Source of the DNA: Isoptericola sp042668085
GTDB taxonomy: Bacteria; Actinomycetota; Actinomycetes; Actinomycetales; Cellulomonadaceae
Direction: 5' to 3'
NCBI RefSeq assembly: GCF_042668085.1
Contig: NZ_JBHVBO010000027.1
Span: forward strand, 1-34,788
DNA length: 34,788 bases
Shown: piece by piece, positions 23,097 through 30,368 of the stretch
Position numbering within the stretch: the first letter of the stretch is position 1
How the letters are laid out: every line of letters begins with the position of its first letter
Notes under the pieces: generated by a model
What the model saw: only the letters and a program-made list of their open reading frames with translations
Told to the model about the DNA's origin: nothing
The model's database searches: none
Made by a program: the position numbers and the translations under genes

Positions 23097-24317
23097 TCAG
23101 CGTGCGGTGACGGGCGACGCGGGGGCGTCGGAGACGGCCGCGTCGAGCACCGCAGGACCACGCCAGTTGGACCTGGCGGGGATCTTGTCCCGGTCGGCAC
23201 GGTGTGCGTACTTGCGGGCGATCTCCCGCACCTCCTCCATGAGCCCCGCGCTGAGCGTGATCGGGTCGAGCCCCAGGTGGAGGAACCGGTCGTTGGCCAC
23301 GTGAAGGTCGTTCTCGTCGGCCTCGAGCCGCGGGTTCGCCACCTTCTCCACTGTCGCCCCCGTGCGCTCCGCGATCATCTTGGCGAGGTCGCGGACGCGG
23401 TGGGTCTCGGTCATCTGGTTGAAGATCGCGACCCGCTCACCCCGCTCCGGCGGGTTCTCCAGCGCGAGCTGGATGCACTTCACGGTGTCCTGGATATGAA
23501 TGAACGCCCGGGTCTGTCCGCCTGTGCCGTGCACCGTCAGCGGGTGATCGACGGCGGCCTGCATGAGGAACCGGTTGAGGACTGTGCCATAGTCACCGTC
23601 GTAGTCGAAACGGTTGATGAGACGTTCGTCGAGCCGTGTCTCCGCGGTCTGCGTGCCCCACACGATCCCCTGGTGCAGGTCCGTCACCCGCACGCCGTCG
23701 TTCTTGTTGTAGAAGAAGAACAGCAGCTGGTCCTGCGTCTTCGTCATGTGATAGATGCTGCCCGGGTTGACCGGGTAGAGGATCTCGCTGTCGACGAGCT
23801 CGCCGTCGCCGACATCGACCTTGACGTTCAGGTAACCCTCGGGGATCTTCATCCCGGCTGTGCCGTAGCCGTACACACCCATCGTGCCCAGGTGAGCGAC
23901 ATGAATGTCGAGGCCACTCTCGACGATCGCGGCCAGCACGTTGTTCGTCGCGTTGATGTTGTTGCTCACCGTGTACCGCTTGTGGCCGCTGCTCTTCATC
24001 GAGTACGGCGCTGCGCGCTGCTCAGCGAAATGCACGATGGCGTCCGGTCGCCAGTCCTCGATCAGCGTCAGCAACCGGTGGTAGTTCACCGCGACGTCGA
24101 AGTTGTGGAAGTCGATCCGCTTCCCGGTGATCTCCTCCCAGGCGCGCAGCCGCTCCCCCAGGGGCCGGATGGGAGTCAGCGACTCAACCTCCAGCTCGAG
24201 GTCGATCGATCGCCGTGACAGGTTGTCAACGATGGCCACCTCGTGGCCGATCGCGGAGAGGTGGAGTGCCGTGGGCCACCCACAGAATCCGTCGCCACCC
24301 AGGACCAGAGTTCTCAT
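23097..24317 (-). CDS. sqdB: UDP-sulfoquinovose synthase (Sqd1/SqdB/Agl3 type), internal start within the fused frame
   Basis: This 406-residue NAD+-dependent extended short-chain dehydrogenase is recognisable along its whole length as the Sqd1 family. It has GGDGFCGW (7-14), VDNLSRRSID, LESLTPI-like ESLTPIRPL, HFAEQRAAPYSMKS, LGTMGVYGYG with Thr145, SIYHMTK with Tyr189 and Lys193 (YxxxK), DLHQGIVWGTQT, RFDYDGDYGTVLNRF and HGTGGQTRAFIHI. It replaces the 6-hydroxyl of UDP-glucose with sulfite to form a C-S bond. ATG 24317 has GGAGGG (24329-24324) six bases upstream, the strongest Shine-Dalgarno seen in the window, so free Sqd1 may be made as well as, or instead of, the fusion. In plants and cyanobacteria this enzyme feeds sulfolipid; here glycosyltransferase and exporter neighbours point to a polysaccharide. 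Confidence 0.85.
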   Translation of the reverse strand: MRTLVLGGDGFCGWPTALHLSAIGHEVAIVDNLSRRSIDLELEVESLTPIRPLGERLRAWEEITGKRIDFHNFDVAVNYHRLLTLIEDWRPDAIVHFAEQRAAPYSMKSSGHKRYTVSNNINATNNVLAAIVESGLDIHVAHLGTMGVYGYGTAGMKIPEGYLNVKVDVGDGELVDSEILYPVNPGSIYHMTKTQDQLLFFFYNKNDGVRVTDLHQGIVWGTQTAETRLDERLINRFDYDGDYGTVLNRFLMQAAVDHPLTVHGTGGQTRAFIHIQDTVKCIQLALENPPERGERVAIFNQMTETHRVRDLAKMIAERTGATVEKVANPRLEADENDLHVANDRFLHLGLDPITLSAGLMEEVREIARKYAHRADRDKIPARSNWRGPAVLDAAVSDAPASPVTAR

Positions 24318-25169
24318 CGTCTTCCCTCCATGCGCGTCGGGCGTGCTGCTCGACGCCAGATCATTAATGTCCCCGGCCTCGCCAGGGGAGTCGCTTCGCG
24401 GTGTCTCAGGAGTCCTCACGACGAGGGAGAACACGTCCTCCGCCGAAGTCGCCTTCACCGTCCGTTCCATCCGCCCGGTCTCGGGGTTCAGGTGGATGCC
24501 GCACTCCTTCGACTCGTCCAGCTCCCACCACCACCGACCGGCCCGCTGGTCTTCGCCGTCAGAGACGGCACGCGTGCACGGTGCGCAACCGATGCTGGGG
24601 TACCCCCGGTCGTGGAGCGCGTTGTACGGCACGGAGTGCTCGCGGATGTAGGCCCAGACCTCGTCCGTGGACCAGTCGACCATCGGGTTGAACTTGGCGA
24701 TGCCGTAGCCCTCATCCCACGACTGGACGGGGAGTTCGGCACGCTCGACCGACTGAGCACGGCGGAGCCCGGTGAGCCAGGCGCGCTTGCCCGCCAGAAC
24801 ACGTGCCAACGGCCGGACCTTGCGGATCGCGCAGCATTCTCGACGCAGCTCGACGCTCTCGTAGAACGCGTTGGGCCCGTTCCGCGTGACCCAGTCCTGT
24901 ACCTCGGACGCGTCCGGCGACACCATCTGCACCACGGGCCCGTACCGCTCGCGGACGTTCTGCGCGGTTCGGTAGGTCTCCTCGGGAAGGCGTCCGGTGT
25001 CGAGACTGACGACCTCGATGTCGAGGCCGTGCTTCACGATGAGGTCGGTCAGGATCATGGACTCTGGGCCGAAGGCGTTGGCGAGCACAGCAGGTGCGTG
25101 GTCACGCTCGATAGCCTGGAGGCGTTGAAAGGTGCGCGCGACCACGCTCTCGTCAGTCAACGCAGACAC
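23097..25169 (-). CDS. CysH (APS reductase)-Sqd1 (UDP-sulfoquinovose synthase) single reading frame
   Basis: One open frame of 690 codons. Residues 1 to about 230 are an assimilatory adenylyl-sulfate reductase: SLDTGRLPEET, the iron-sulfur pairs Cys112-Cys113 (ECCAIRKVRPL) and Cys195/Cys198 (GCAPC), FNPMVDWSTDEVW, and the catalytic Cys223 in KECGIH. It reduces APS to sulfite. Residues about 230-284 are a Pro/Ser/Gly/Asp linker. Residues 285-690 are a complete Sqd1, which makes UDP-sulfoquinovose from UDP-glucose and sulfite. No stop occurs in frame across the linker; I translated the junction by hand. GTG 25169 (VSALTDES) has AAGGG upstream; TTG 25160, ATG 25190 and ATG 25205 are alternatives. 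Caution: Sqd1 has its own strong ribosome-binding site, and a one-base indel would end CysH at TGA 24408-24406, so this could be two genes. Domain identities are firm; the fusion itself is about 60% likely. Confidence 0.8.
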   Translation of the reverse strand: MSALTDESVVARTFQRLQAIERDHAPAVLANAFGPESMILTDLIVKHGLDIEVVSLDTGRLPEETYRTAQNVRERYGPVVQMVSPDASEVQDWVTRNGPNAFYESVELRRECCAIRKVRPLARVLAGKRAWLTGLRRAQSVERAELPVQSWDEGYGIAKFNPMVDWSTDEVWAYIREHSVPYNALHDRGYPSIGCAPCTRAVSDGEDQRAGRWWWELDESKECGIHLNPETGRMERTVKATSAEDVFSLVVRTPETPRSDSPGEAGDINDLASSSTPDAHGGKTMRTLVLGGDGFCGWPTALHLSAIGHEVAIVDNLSRRSIDLELEVESLTPIRPLGERLRAWEEITGKRIDFHNFDVAVNYHRLLTLIEDWRPDAIVHFAEQRAAPYSMKSSGHKRYTVSNNINATNNVLAAIVESGLDIHVAHLGTMGVYGYGTAGMKIPEGYLNVKVDVGDGELVDSEILYPVNPGSIYHMTKTQDQLLFFFYNKNDGVRVTDLHQGIVWGTQTAETRLDERLINRFDYDGDYGTVLNRFLMQAAVDHPLTVHGTGGQTRAFIHIQDTVKCIQLALENPPERGERVAIFNQMTETHRVRDLAKMIAERTGATVEKVANPRLEADENDLHVANDRFLHLGLDPITLSAGLMEEVREIARKYAHRADRDKIPARSNWRGPAVLDAAVSDAPASPVTAR
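24318..24329 (-). promoter_or_regulatory. Strong internal ribosome-binding site for Sqd1
   Basis: On the minus strand GGAGGGAAGACG precedes ATG 24317, giving a six-base spacer after GGAGGG. It lies inside the uninterrupted CysH-Sqd1 frame. It would allow internal initiation and a pool of free Sqd1, or it may be the normal start of a separate sqdB gene if the linker frame is an artefact. Confidence 0.72.
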
Positions 25170-25214
25170 TTCCTTCCCTTGGCGCCTCATTGGCAACCGG
25201 TTCATGACCGCCCT

Positions 25215-25222
25215 GACTATAG
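25215..25222. promoter_or_regulatory. Palindromic -10 region between CysH-Sqd1 and the epimerase gene
   Basis: ACTATAGT is an 8-bp palindrome in the 189-base divergent spacer (25170-25358) and places TATAGT on both strands. On the minus strand transcription would begin near 25209, about 40 bases before GTG 25169. On the plus strand the leader to GTG 25359 would be about 130 bases. No clear -35 box, sulfur-regulator site or riboswitch was recognised in the spacer. Confidence 0.45.
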
Positions 25223-25358
25223 TGGCCCCGCGCGCCCGTGAGGACCCCGTGGGACGGGTGATGCGCGGTGCCTCCGGCGCGCGCACCGGCCACGATCCCG
25301 TGACCCGCGGACGGAGCGCACCAGCACGCGAGGGACTGAATCGGACAGGGGTGGCTCG

Positions 25359-26267
25359 GTGATCGGTGTTTTCGGTGCGAACGGCTTCCTCGGGAAGCAT
25401 CTTGTCCGCCGGCTGTCCGACGACGGACGGCAGGTCACGGCGGTCGCGCGTCGGTTCGACGACGACCTCGACACGATGGGCGCACGATCTGTCGCGGGGG
25501 ACCTTCGCGACCGTTCCGCGATGAGGTACGCCTTGGAGGGCGTCTCGACGGTCGTCCAGCTCATGGGTACGTCGACACCCGCCCAAGGCATCTCCCGCAG
25601 CACGCAAGACATCCAAGACGACGTGATCCCGCACGTGGCGTTTCTGCGCGAGTGCGCCGATATGGGCGTCGCCCGCTTCGTCTTCGTGTCGTCCGGCGGG
25701 GCCGTGTACGGGCCTGTCTCGGGCGACCAGAGCGTGCCCGAGTCCCACCCCACCCACCCGATCTCCTCGCACGGGGTCACCAAGCTCATGGTCGAGCACT
25801 TCATCCGCCTCCACTCGCACCTGGACGACCTCGAGCACGTCATCCTGCGGGTGGCGAACCCCTTTGGCCCCGGTCAGGTGGTGAAGGCCGGCCAAGGCCT
25901 CATCCCAGCGCTCCTCCGCCGTCACGCCGATGGCCTACCAGTCGTCGTGTACGGCGACGGGAGCGCCGCCCGCGACTACGTGTACGTAGACGACGTGGTC
26001 GACGCCCTGGTTCGCGCGATCGACGCTCCCGGCCACCAAGAGACGACGCTCAACATCGGCTCGGGCACGCCCAGGACGGTCATGGAGGTCGTCGCGGCGC
26101 TCGAGGAGGTGGCGGGCGTCAACTTCGAGATCGAGAAGCGGCCGGAGCGAGCGACCGACGTGGACCGGATCTCGCTGAACGTGACGCGCGCACGCACCGA
26201 GCTCGCGTGGGAGCCGCGCGTCCCGTTCCTCGAAGGCCTCCGGCGCACCGTCCGGGCTGAGGCATGA
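25359..26267 (+). CDS. NAD-dependent epimerase/dehydratase with His in place of the catalytic Tyr
   Basis: A 302-residue extended short-chain dehydrogenase, WcaG/GalE-like. The Rossmann motif GANGFLG is at the N-terminus, with GDLRDRSAM, FVSSGGAVYG, LRVANPFGPGQ and YGDGSAARDYVYVDDVVDAL, all typical of UDP-sugar epimerases. The catalytic YxxxK reads SSHGVTK: His138 replaces Tyr while Lys142 is kept (codon CAC, one change from TAC). Catalysis by the usual mechanism should be weak or absent, so it may be inactive, use another base, or carry a sequencing error. GTG 25359 has AGGGG seven bases upstream. It is divergent from CysH-Sqd1 and 64 bases ahead of the DUF1796 gene. A UDP-sugar epimerase role in the glycan pathway would be expected if it is active. 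Confidence 0.88.
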   Translation: MIGVFGANGFLGKHLVRRLSDDGRQVTAVARRFDDDLDTMGARSVAGDLRDRSAMRYALEGVSTVVQLMGTSTPAQGISRSTQDIQDDVIPHVAFLRECADMGVARFVFVSSGGAVYGPVSGDQSVPESHPTHPISSHGVTKLMVEHFIRLHSHLDDLEHVILRVANPFGPGQVVKAGQGLIPALLRRHADGLPVVVYGDGSAARDYVYVDDVVDALVRAIDAPGHQETTLNIGSGTPRTVMEVVAALEEVAGVNFEIEKRPERATDVDRISLNVTRARTELAWEPRVPFLEGLRRTVRAEA

Positions 26268-26331
26268 CCTACCCGGGCGAGCCGCACCGCGTCGCCACTG
26301 GCGTCGGTGCTCTTCCCGACGAAGGACCACT

Positions 26332-27852
26332 GTGATCGATTCCGTCCACATCTGTATCGGCGCACCGTCCGCTGGTGTCGACCGCCTCCACGCAGCCCTG
26401 GAGCGACAGCCACGAGTCTTCGTCCCACCAATCCGCGAAGTGCGATTCTGGCATGATGGCAGGACGGCCGAGGAGGCCCAGCGCGCCGAGGACGATGCCT
26501 GGCAGCGCCCCCTGAAGGAGGACCAGAAGGCATGGCTGGAGAGATGGCGACCGATCTCCGCTGGCACACGGACCGCCCCTGAGTCCTATTTGTCCCTCAT
26601 GCGCACACCGGGGCGTCCCAGCGTGGACTTCTCCCCCACGTACGCCCTCGCTGGCCGGTCACTCGCGGAGACCATGCATAAATTTCTCCCTGCGGACAGC
26701 AAGATCGTCTACCTAGTCGCAGAGCCTATCGAGCGCGCCACCGCCGACCTGCGCCACAGGTTCCACCACATTGGCGGGTTCCGCGGCCGTGCGGCGCCTG
26801 GCACAGTGGAGACGTGGCTCGACCGCCCCGATCTCCGGGCAGCTGCGGACTACGCCAACATCATCCGCGACTGGTCGGACGCCTTTGGGCCGCGGTTCCG
26901 ATGGTTCGACGCGACGCCGACGGCCCGTGGAGATCACGACCTCGTCCAGGAAGTAGCCGACTTTCTCGGGTTCCAGCTCGAGAACTTGCCCGGTGCCGAG
27001 CCGAGCATCACGTCGCCGCAAGATCTCGCCCCGTCGTACACTGCTCGCGAGCGCGCCGCTGTTGCGCGCGCCGTCCGATCGCACGCCGAGGCGTTCTCTC
27101 AAATCGCGCCGACAACGAGTGCCGATTGGCTCAGGACCGTAACTGAGGCAGAAGCCGCCGCTCCTGCGGAGCCCGCGGTGCGGGACACAACGCCGAGAGT
27201 GGACGCCCTGATGCGTATGACAGAGAGCCTGGGCGACAACTGCGAGTACGGGTTCTGGCAGCGTCACCGGGCATACGAGCCTTCGAGCTTGTTCCGGTGG
27301 GCCATCACCCCCATCGAGTCTCTTGCCGAGTTCCTCGCGAACCCCACCTCGCTCTATGCTCTCGAAGATCTGACCCCTCACTCGCCTGGAATGGTCGCTG
27401 ACCGGCGCAGCGGCTTCAAGTTCCATTCAAAGCTTGTCGAGCGCACGAACGCCGGCAAACTCACTCTCCTGCACGATGCTGAGGAACGCGACCGCGTGCA
27501 CCGCGAGGAGAAGTCGAAGATTGACTTCCTCCATCGACGATTCCTGGACCAGCTCGAGCACCAGCCTGCCGTCTATCTAGTTAAGTGCAACACCGGGATT
27601 AACGGAGAGCACGTGCTCCGTGTCCGCGACCTGCTCCGTGCATACAATCCTGAGCACTGGCTGCTGTGGGTGGGGACCGGTGAGCAAGCCGGAGTATCCG
27701 AGATCGAAGACAACCTCCTCTACGCCGAGCTCGAACGCTTCGCGCGCTATGTGCAGGCGGATGATTACGTTGAGGGTGGCTGGACGCGACTCATGTACGA
27801 CCTCGCGGAAGTCCCCGGGGTCGCCAAGCTGATTGACCGTATGGCGCCGTAG
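26332..27852 (+). CDS. Degenerate sulfotransferase-like domain joined to a DUF1796-like domain
   Basis: A 506-residue protein with two parts. Residues 1 to about 260 follow the layout of a sulfotransferase (ICIGAPSAGVDRLHAAL, FVPPIREVRFW, SVDFSPTYAL, YLVAEPIERATADLRH), but the phosphosulfate loop lacks the usual K/R-S/T-G-T residues and the 3'-phosphate Arg is missing, so PAPS binding is doubtful. Residues about 290-500 resemble DUF1796, a putative papain-like cysteine-peptidase fold: SLGDNCEYGFWQRHRA, SLFRWAITP, VYLVKCNTGIN and HWLLWVG. GTG 26332 has GAAGGA (26321-26326) upstream. Base composition and third-position use are less GC-biased than in neighbouring genes, suggesting recent acquisition or weak selection. 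No function can be assigned. The 87 bases to the next gene, which converges, hold no clear terminator. Confidence 0.7.
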   Translation: MIDSVHICIGAPSAGVDRLHAALERQPRVFVPPIREVRFWHDGRTAEEAQRAEDDAWQRPLKEDQKAWLERWRPISAGTRTAPESYLSLMRTPGRPSVDFSPTYALAGRSLAETMHKFLPADSKIVYLVAEPIERATADLRHRFHHIGGFRGRAAPGTVETWLDRPDLRAAADYANIIRDWSDAFGPRFRWFDATPTARGDHDLVQEVADFLGFQLENLPGAEPSITSPQDLAPSYTARERAAVARAVRSHAEAFSQIAPTTSADWLRTVTEAEAAAPAEPAVRDTTPRVDALMRMTESLGDNCEYGFWQRHRAYEPSSLFRWAITPIESLAEFLANPTSLYALEDLTPHSPGMVADRRSGFKFHSKLVERTNAGKLTLLHDAEERDRVHREEKSKIDFLHRRFLDQLEHQPAVYLVKCNTGINGEHVLRVRDLLRAYNPEHWLLWVGTGEQAGVSEIEDNLLYAELERFARYVQADDYVEGGWTRLMYDLAEVPGVAKLIDRMAP

Positions 27853-27939
27853 CCGAAGCCGATCACTCGCTCTGCCGCGCCGGGCAGGCACCCCGACGAC
27901 CCTCGCACGGTACCGCCGTCTTCTGGGTGCGGTCTGCCG

Positions 27940-30027
27940 TCACGAGCCCATGCCAAGGATCGAACGTGCAAATTTGGACGCGATCTTCTTCGGAGGCTTC
28001 CGGTCGGCGAACTCCCGGGCGGCACGCCGCGCCTCATCGCTCCGCAATGTCACCGTCGCCCGCTCGAGCGCCGCGGCCAGGCTCGGTGCAGAACCGGCCT
28101 CGAAGAACTCCACGAAGGGCGCTCCGTCCAGCTCCTTGAGCTGACCGAGCTTCGGTGCCACCAGTGGTAGCCCGAAGGTCGTCGCGAGCATCAGGCTGCC
28201 GGAGTTGAGAATGTTCTCGTACGGGAGCACCAGGTAGTCGGCCGCTCGAAGGAATACGTGCAGCTCGGCGTCGTCGATGAAGCGAACGTGCGCCACGACT
28301 CGCGGGAGCTCCTCCATCCGTGCGACGACGGAACGGTTCATGGTGTTCCCTAGCCCGCCGGCGACGTCCAGCCGTAGGCGTGCGTCGGCCGCGGCGGCGA
28401 TCTCGAACGCGTCCAGGAGCAGCGGTACACCCTTGTATGGCCGGATGCCGCCGAAGAACAGCACCGAGACGTCGTCGTCCTGCATCGAGAGGCGCGTCCT
28501 TGCAGCGCCACGGTCGAGCAGCTCGGGATAGCACCCGTCGAACGACGGATGCTCGACGACCACCACCTTCTCGGCCGGAATCTGATACAGGTCGCGGGTC
28601 TCGGCGAGGGTCGCCGGCGTCATGACATGGACGACGTCGGCGATGTCCGCGACGAACTGGCTCAGCTCGATCTCGAGGAATCGGTACGTCAGCTCGTGCG
28701 CGAGGGTGTTGTGCACGGTCCAGACGATCCGCACTCCGCGATAGACCAGGTCGTTCATCTCCCGCTTGAACCTGTCGAGGCGATAGAACGCTTCTTGGAG
28801 GTTCCGGCCCGGCTGCACGATCCCGTTGAGCCAATGCAGGTGCAGAACCTGCCCGTCAAGGCGACGCCCGTCGTGACCGTCCCGCGCCACAGGGCCGTTG
28901 AAGATGTCCCGGCGGGGCACGGCGACCGCCCCGAACTGCGACAGTGCACCGTAGAGCAGGGTCTGGTACGGGTTCGTCGACGAGTAGTCCGGAAAGAAGT
29001 TCACGACCGTCGAGGCGCGACGCACTCGTTCGTCTCGTGCCTCCACGGCAGCGCGCGCGAGGGCCTCGAACGTCTCGGCACGGCAGGCGAAGGAGTGCTC
29101 ACGCACCACCCGATCGTGGAGGTCCTTCGCCAACGTGTCGTACTCGCCGGCCGACGCACGGCCGATGATCTCCTCCAGCTCGGCTGACGAGCGATAGACG
29201 GGAACGTCACCCAGGCCGGCCTCCGCAAGCCCGAGGCCAGAATTCACCACCACTAGCGAACCGCATGCGAGCGCCTCGAACAGTCTGCTATTGAGATTTC
29301 CGTGGTCGAGCGAGTTGTCCTGCATGTCATCGATGGTCACCCGTGCCCCTCGATAGACCGAGGGAACGTCGAAGTACTCCAGCTCGCCACGATGGATGCC
29401 GCTCAGTGCCTCATGACCCGATCGGTCGACGCCGTACCAGTCGACGGCGATCTCCTGCTCCGAAAGATGCAGCAACGCCTCGTGGACCACGCGATGCCCA
29501 CCCCAGTGATTGGCCGTGCTCACGGCGGCGACCGCCCTCGGACCGCCGCCGTCGAAGAACAGGTCCGGATCGAAACCGATCCGGCAGACTCCTGTCGGCC
29601 CGTCATAGTGACGCTCGATCTCACGCCTGCTCAGCTCGGACGAGGTGACCACGGAGTCACAGAGCGTCAGCGCCGGCGTCGTCACCCAGTCGTCGGTCCG
29701 GTTCCGGACCCAGGCGATGACGGCAGGCCCGCCGGGGATCCTGTCGATCTCCGTCCCCGCGACCATCGCGACAACGACGGTGTCCTGGGAGCGGCTTCGG
29801 TACCAGTCCCCGACGCCCGAAAGCCGCACTCCGTGGCCCCGAGCGGCTAACGCGCGCCCCAACCCGGCCGCGACGAACAGGTCCCCCCGGCCGTGAGTAA
29901 AGTCTGCCGTCGAGACGAGGAAGTCGAAGGTCAGCCCGTCCTGCGAGGTCGGCTCGATGCCCGAGACCAGTGCCTCGAATGCCTGGACCACCTCGTCACG
30001 CTGCGCGGAAGACACCGCCGCCGTCAC
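27940..30027 (-). CDS. Bifunctional glycosyltransferase: CgeB-like plus GT4 domain
   Basis: A 695-residue protein with two GT-B-like halves. The N-terminal half (about 25-330) resembles CgeB/Glyco_trans_1_2 proteins: GRGDLFVAAGLGRALAARG, SELSRREIERHYDG, DNSLDHGNLNSRLFEALACG. The C-terminal half (about 345-690) is a GT4 domain: VLHLHWLNGIVQPG, IVWTVHNTLAHE, VVVEHPSFDGCYPEL, VLFFGGIRPYKGVPLLLDAF, VAHVRFIDDAELHVFLRAADYLVLPYENILNSGSL. Two active sites would add two sugars or alternate residues of a repeat unit. GTG 30027 overlaps the preceding coiled-coil gene by four bases (GTGA), so translation is coupled. It is the last gene of the minus-strand operon that begins near 34671. Confidence 0.87.
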   Translation of the reverse strand: MTAAVSSAQRDEVVQAFEALVSGIEPTSQDGLTFDFLVSTADFTHGRGDLFVAAGLGRALAARGHGVRLSGVGDWYRSRSQDTVVVAMVAGTEIDRIPGGPAVIAWVRNRTDDWVTTPALTLCDSVVTSSELSRREIERHYDGPTGVCRIGFDPDLFFDGGGPRAVAAVSTANHWGGHRVVHEALLHLSEQEIAVDWYGVDRSGHEALSGIHRGELEYFDVPSVYRGARVTIDDMQDNSLDHGNLNSRLFEALACGSLVVVNSGLGLAEAGLGDVPVYRSSAELEEIIGRASAGEYDTLAKDLHDRVVREHSFACRAETFEALARAAVEARDERVRRASTVVNFFPDYSSTNPYQTLLYGALSQFGAVAVPRRDIFNGPVARDGHDGRRLDGQVLHLHWLNGIVQPGRNLQEAFYRLDRFKREMNDLVYRGVRIVWTVHNTLAHELTYRFLEIELSQFVADIADVVHVMTPATLAETRDLYQIPAEKVVVVEHPSFDGCYPELLDRGAARTRLSMQDDDVSVLFFGGIRPYKGVPLLLDAFEIAAAADARLRLDVAGGLGNTMNRSVVARMEELPRVVAHVRFIDDAELHVFLRAADYLVLPYENILNSGSLMLATTFGLPLVAPKLGQLKELDGAPFVEFFEAGSAPSLAAALERATVTLRSDEARRAAREFADRKPPKKIASKFARSILGMGS

Positions 30028-30368
30028 CCGACCTTCTGGTCATAGCCACGGATACTCCGAAAGCGCCGCCAGACCCGATGTGCTGGGCCGTAGAGCGGCG
30101 ACCCCTCGAGCCGCTCGACCTGCCGCTTGTATCGCGAAAGCTGCTTGATCTCCGCCTTCGCGCGCGCGAGCGCTGCCGAGTCGGCTGCCGGCGCTCCCTT
30201 GAGCGCTTCCATCGCCTGCGCGGCGCGACGCTGCTCCACCAGGTACTGCGCGCGCTCCTGGCGGATCAACCGCTCGAGGGACGCGATCCTGTCCCTTGCC
30301 GCTGCCAGCTCGTCCTCGAGGGCACGGATCCGCCCACCGTCCACGATTTCCTGCTCGTCCCTGCTCAT
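30024..30368 (-). CDS. Small coiled-coil protein between two glycosyltransferases
   Basis: A 114-residue protein of unknown function. Residues about 10-50 form a heptad-rich helix (RIRALEDELAAARDRIASLE), and about 66-92 a second charged helix (ARAKAEIKQLSRYKRQVERL). The tail is basic (HRVWRRFRSIRGYD). There is no signal peptide or membrane segment, so it is probably cytoplasmic. It overlaps both neighbours by four bases (ATGA at its start, GTGA at its end), which implies tightly coupled, matched production. I infer a scaffold, membrane-recruiting or chain-length role for the adjacent transferases. The reading frame is open a little further upstream, but ATG 30368 gives the overlap and a normal start. 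Confidence 0.78.
   Translation of the reverse strand: MSRDEQEIVDGGRIRALEDELAAARDRIASLERLIRQERAQYLVEQRRAAQAMEALKGAPAADSAALARAKAEIKQLSRYKRQVERLEGSPLYGPAHRVWRRFRSIRGYDQKVG

Noticed and set aside
22974..24218. 414-codon plus-strand frame opposite Sqd1
   Set aside because: It mirrors Sqd1, whose family motifs cover the whole length; no independent evidence of coding.
25170..25925. Upstream extension of the CysH-Sqd1 frame to 25925
   Set aside because: It reads antisense through the epimerase gene and has no domain. A TATAGT box and AAGGG site near 25216 and 25175 mark a later start.
27853..27939. Terminator between the convergent DUF1796-like and double GT4 genes
   Set aside because: Only a five-base stem (CTGCC 27872-27876 with GGCAG 27883-27887) and no T-run; too weak to call.
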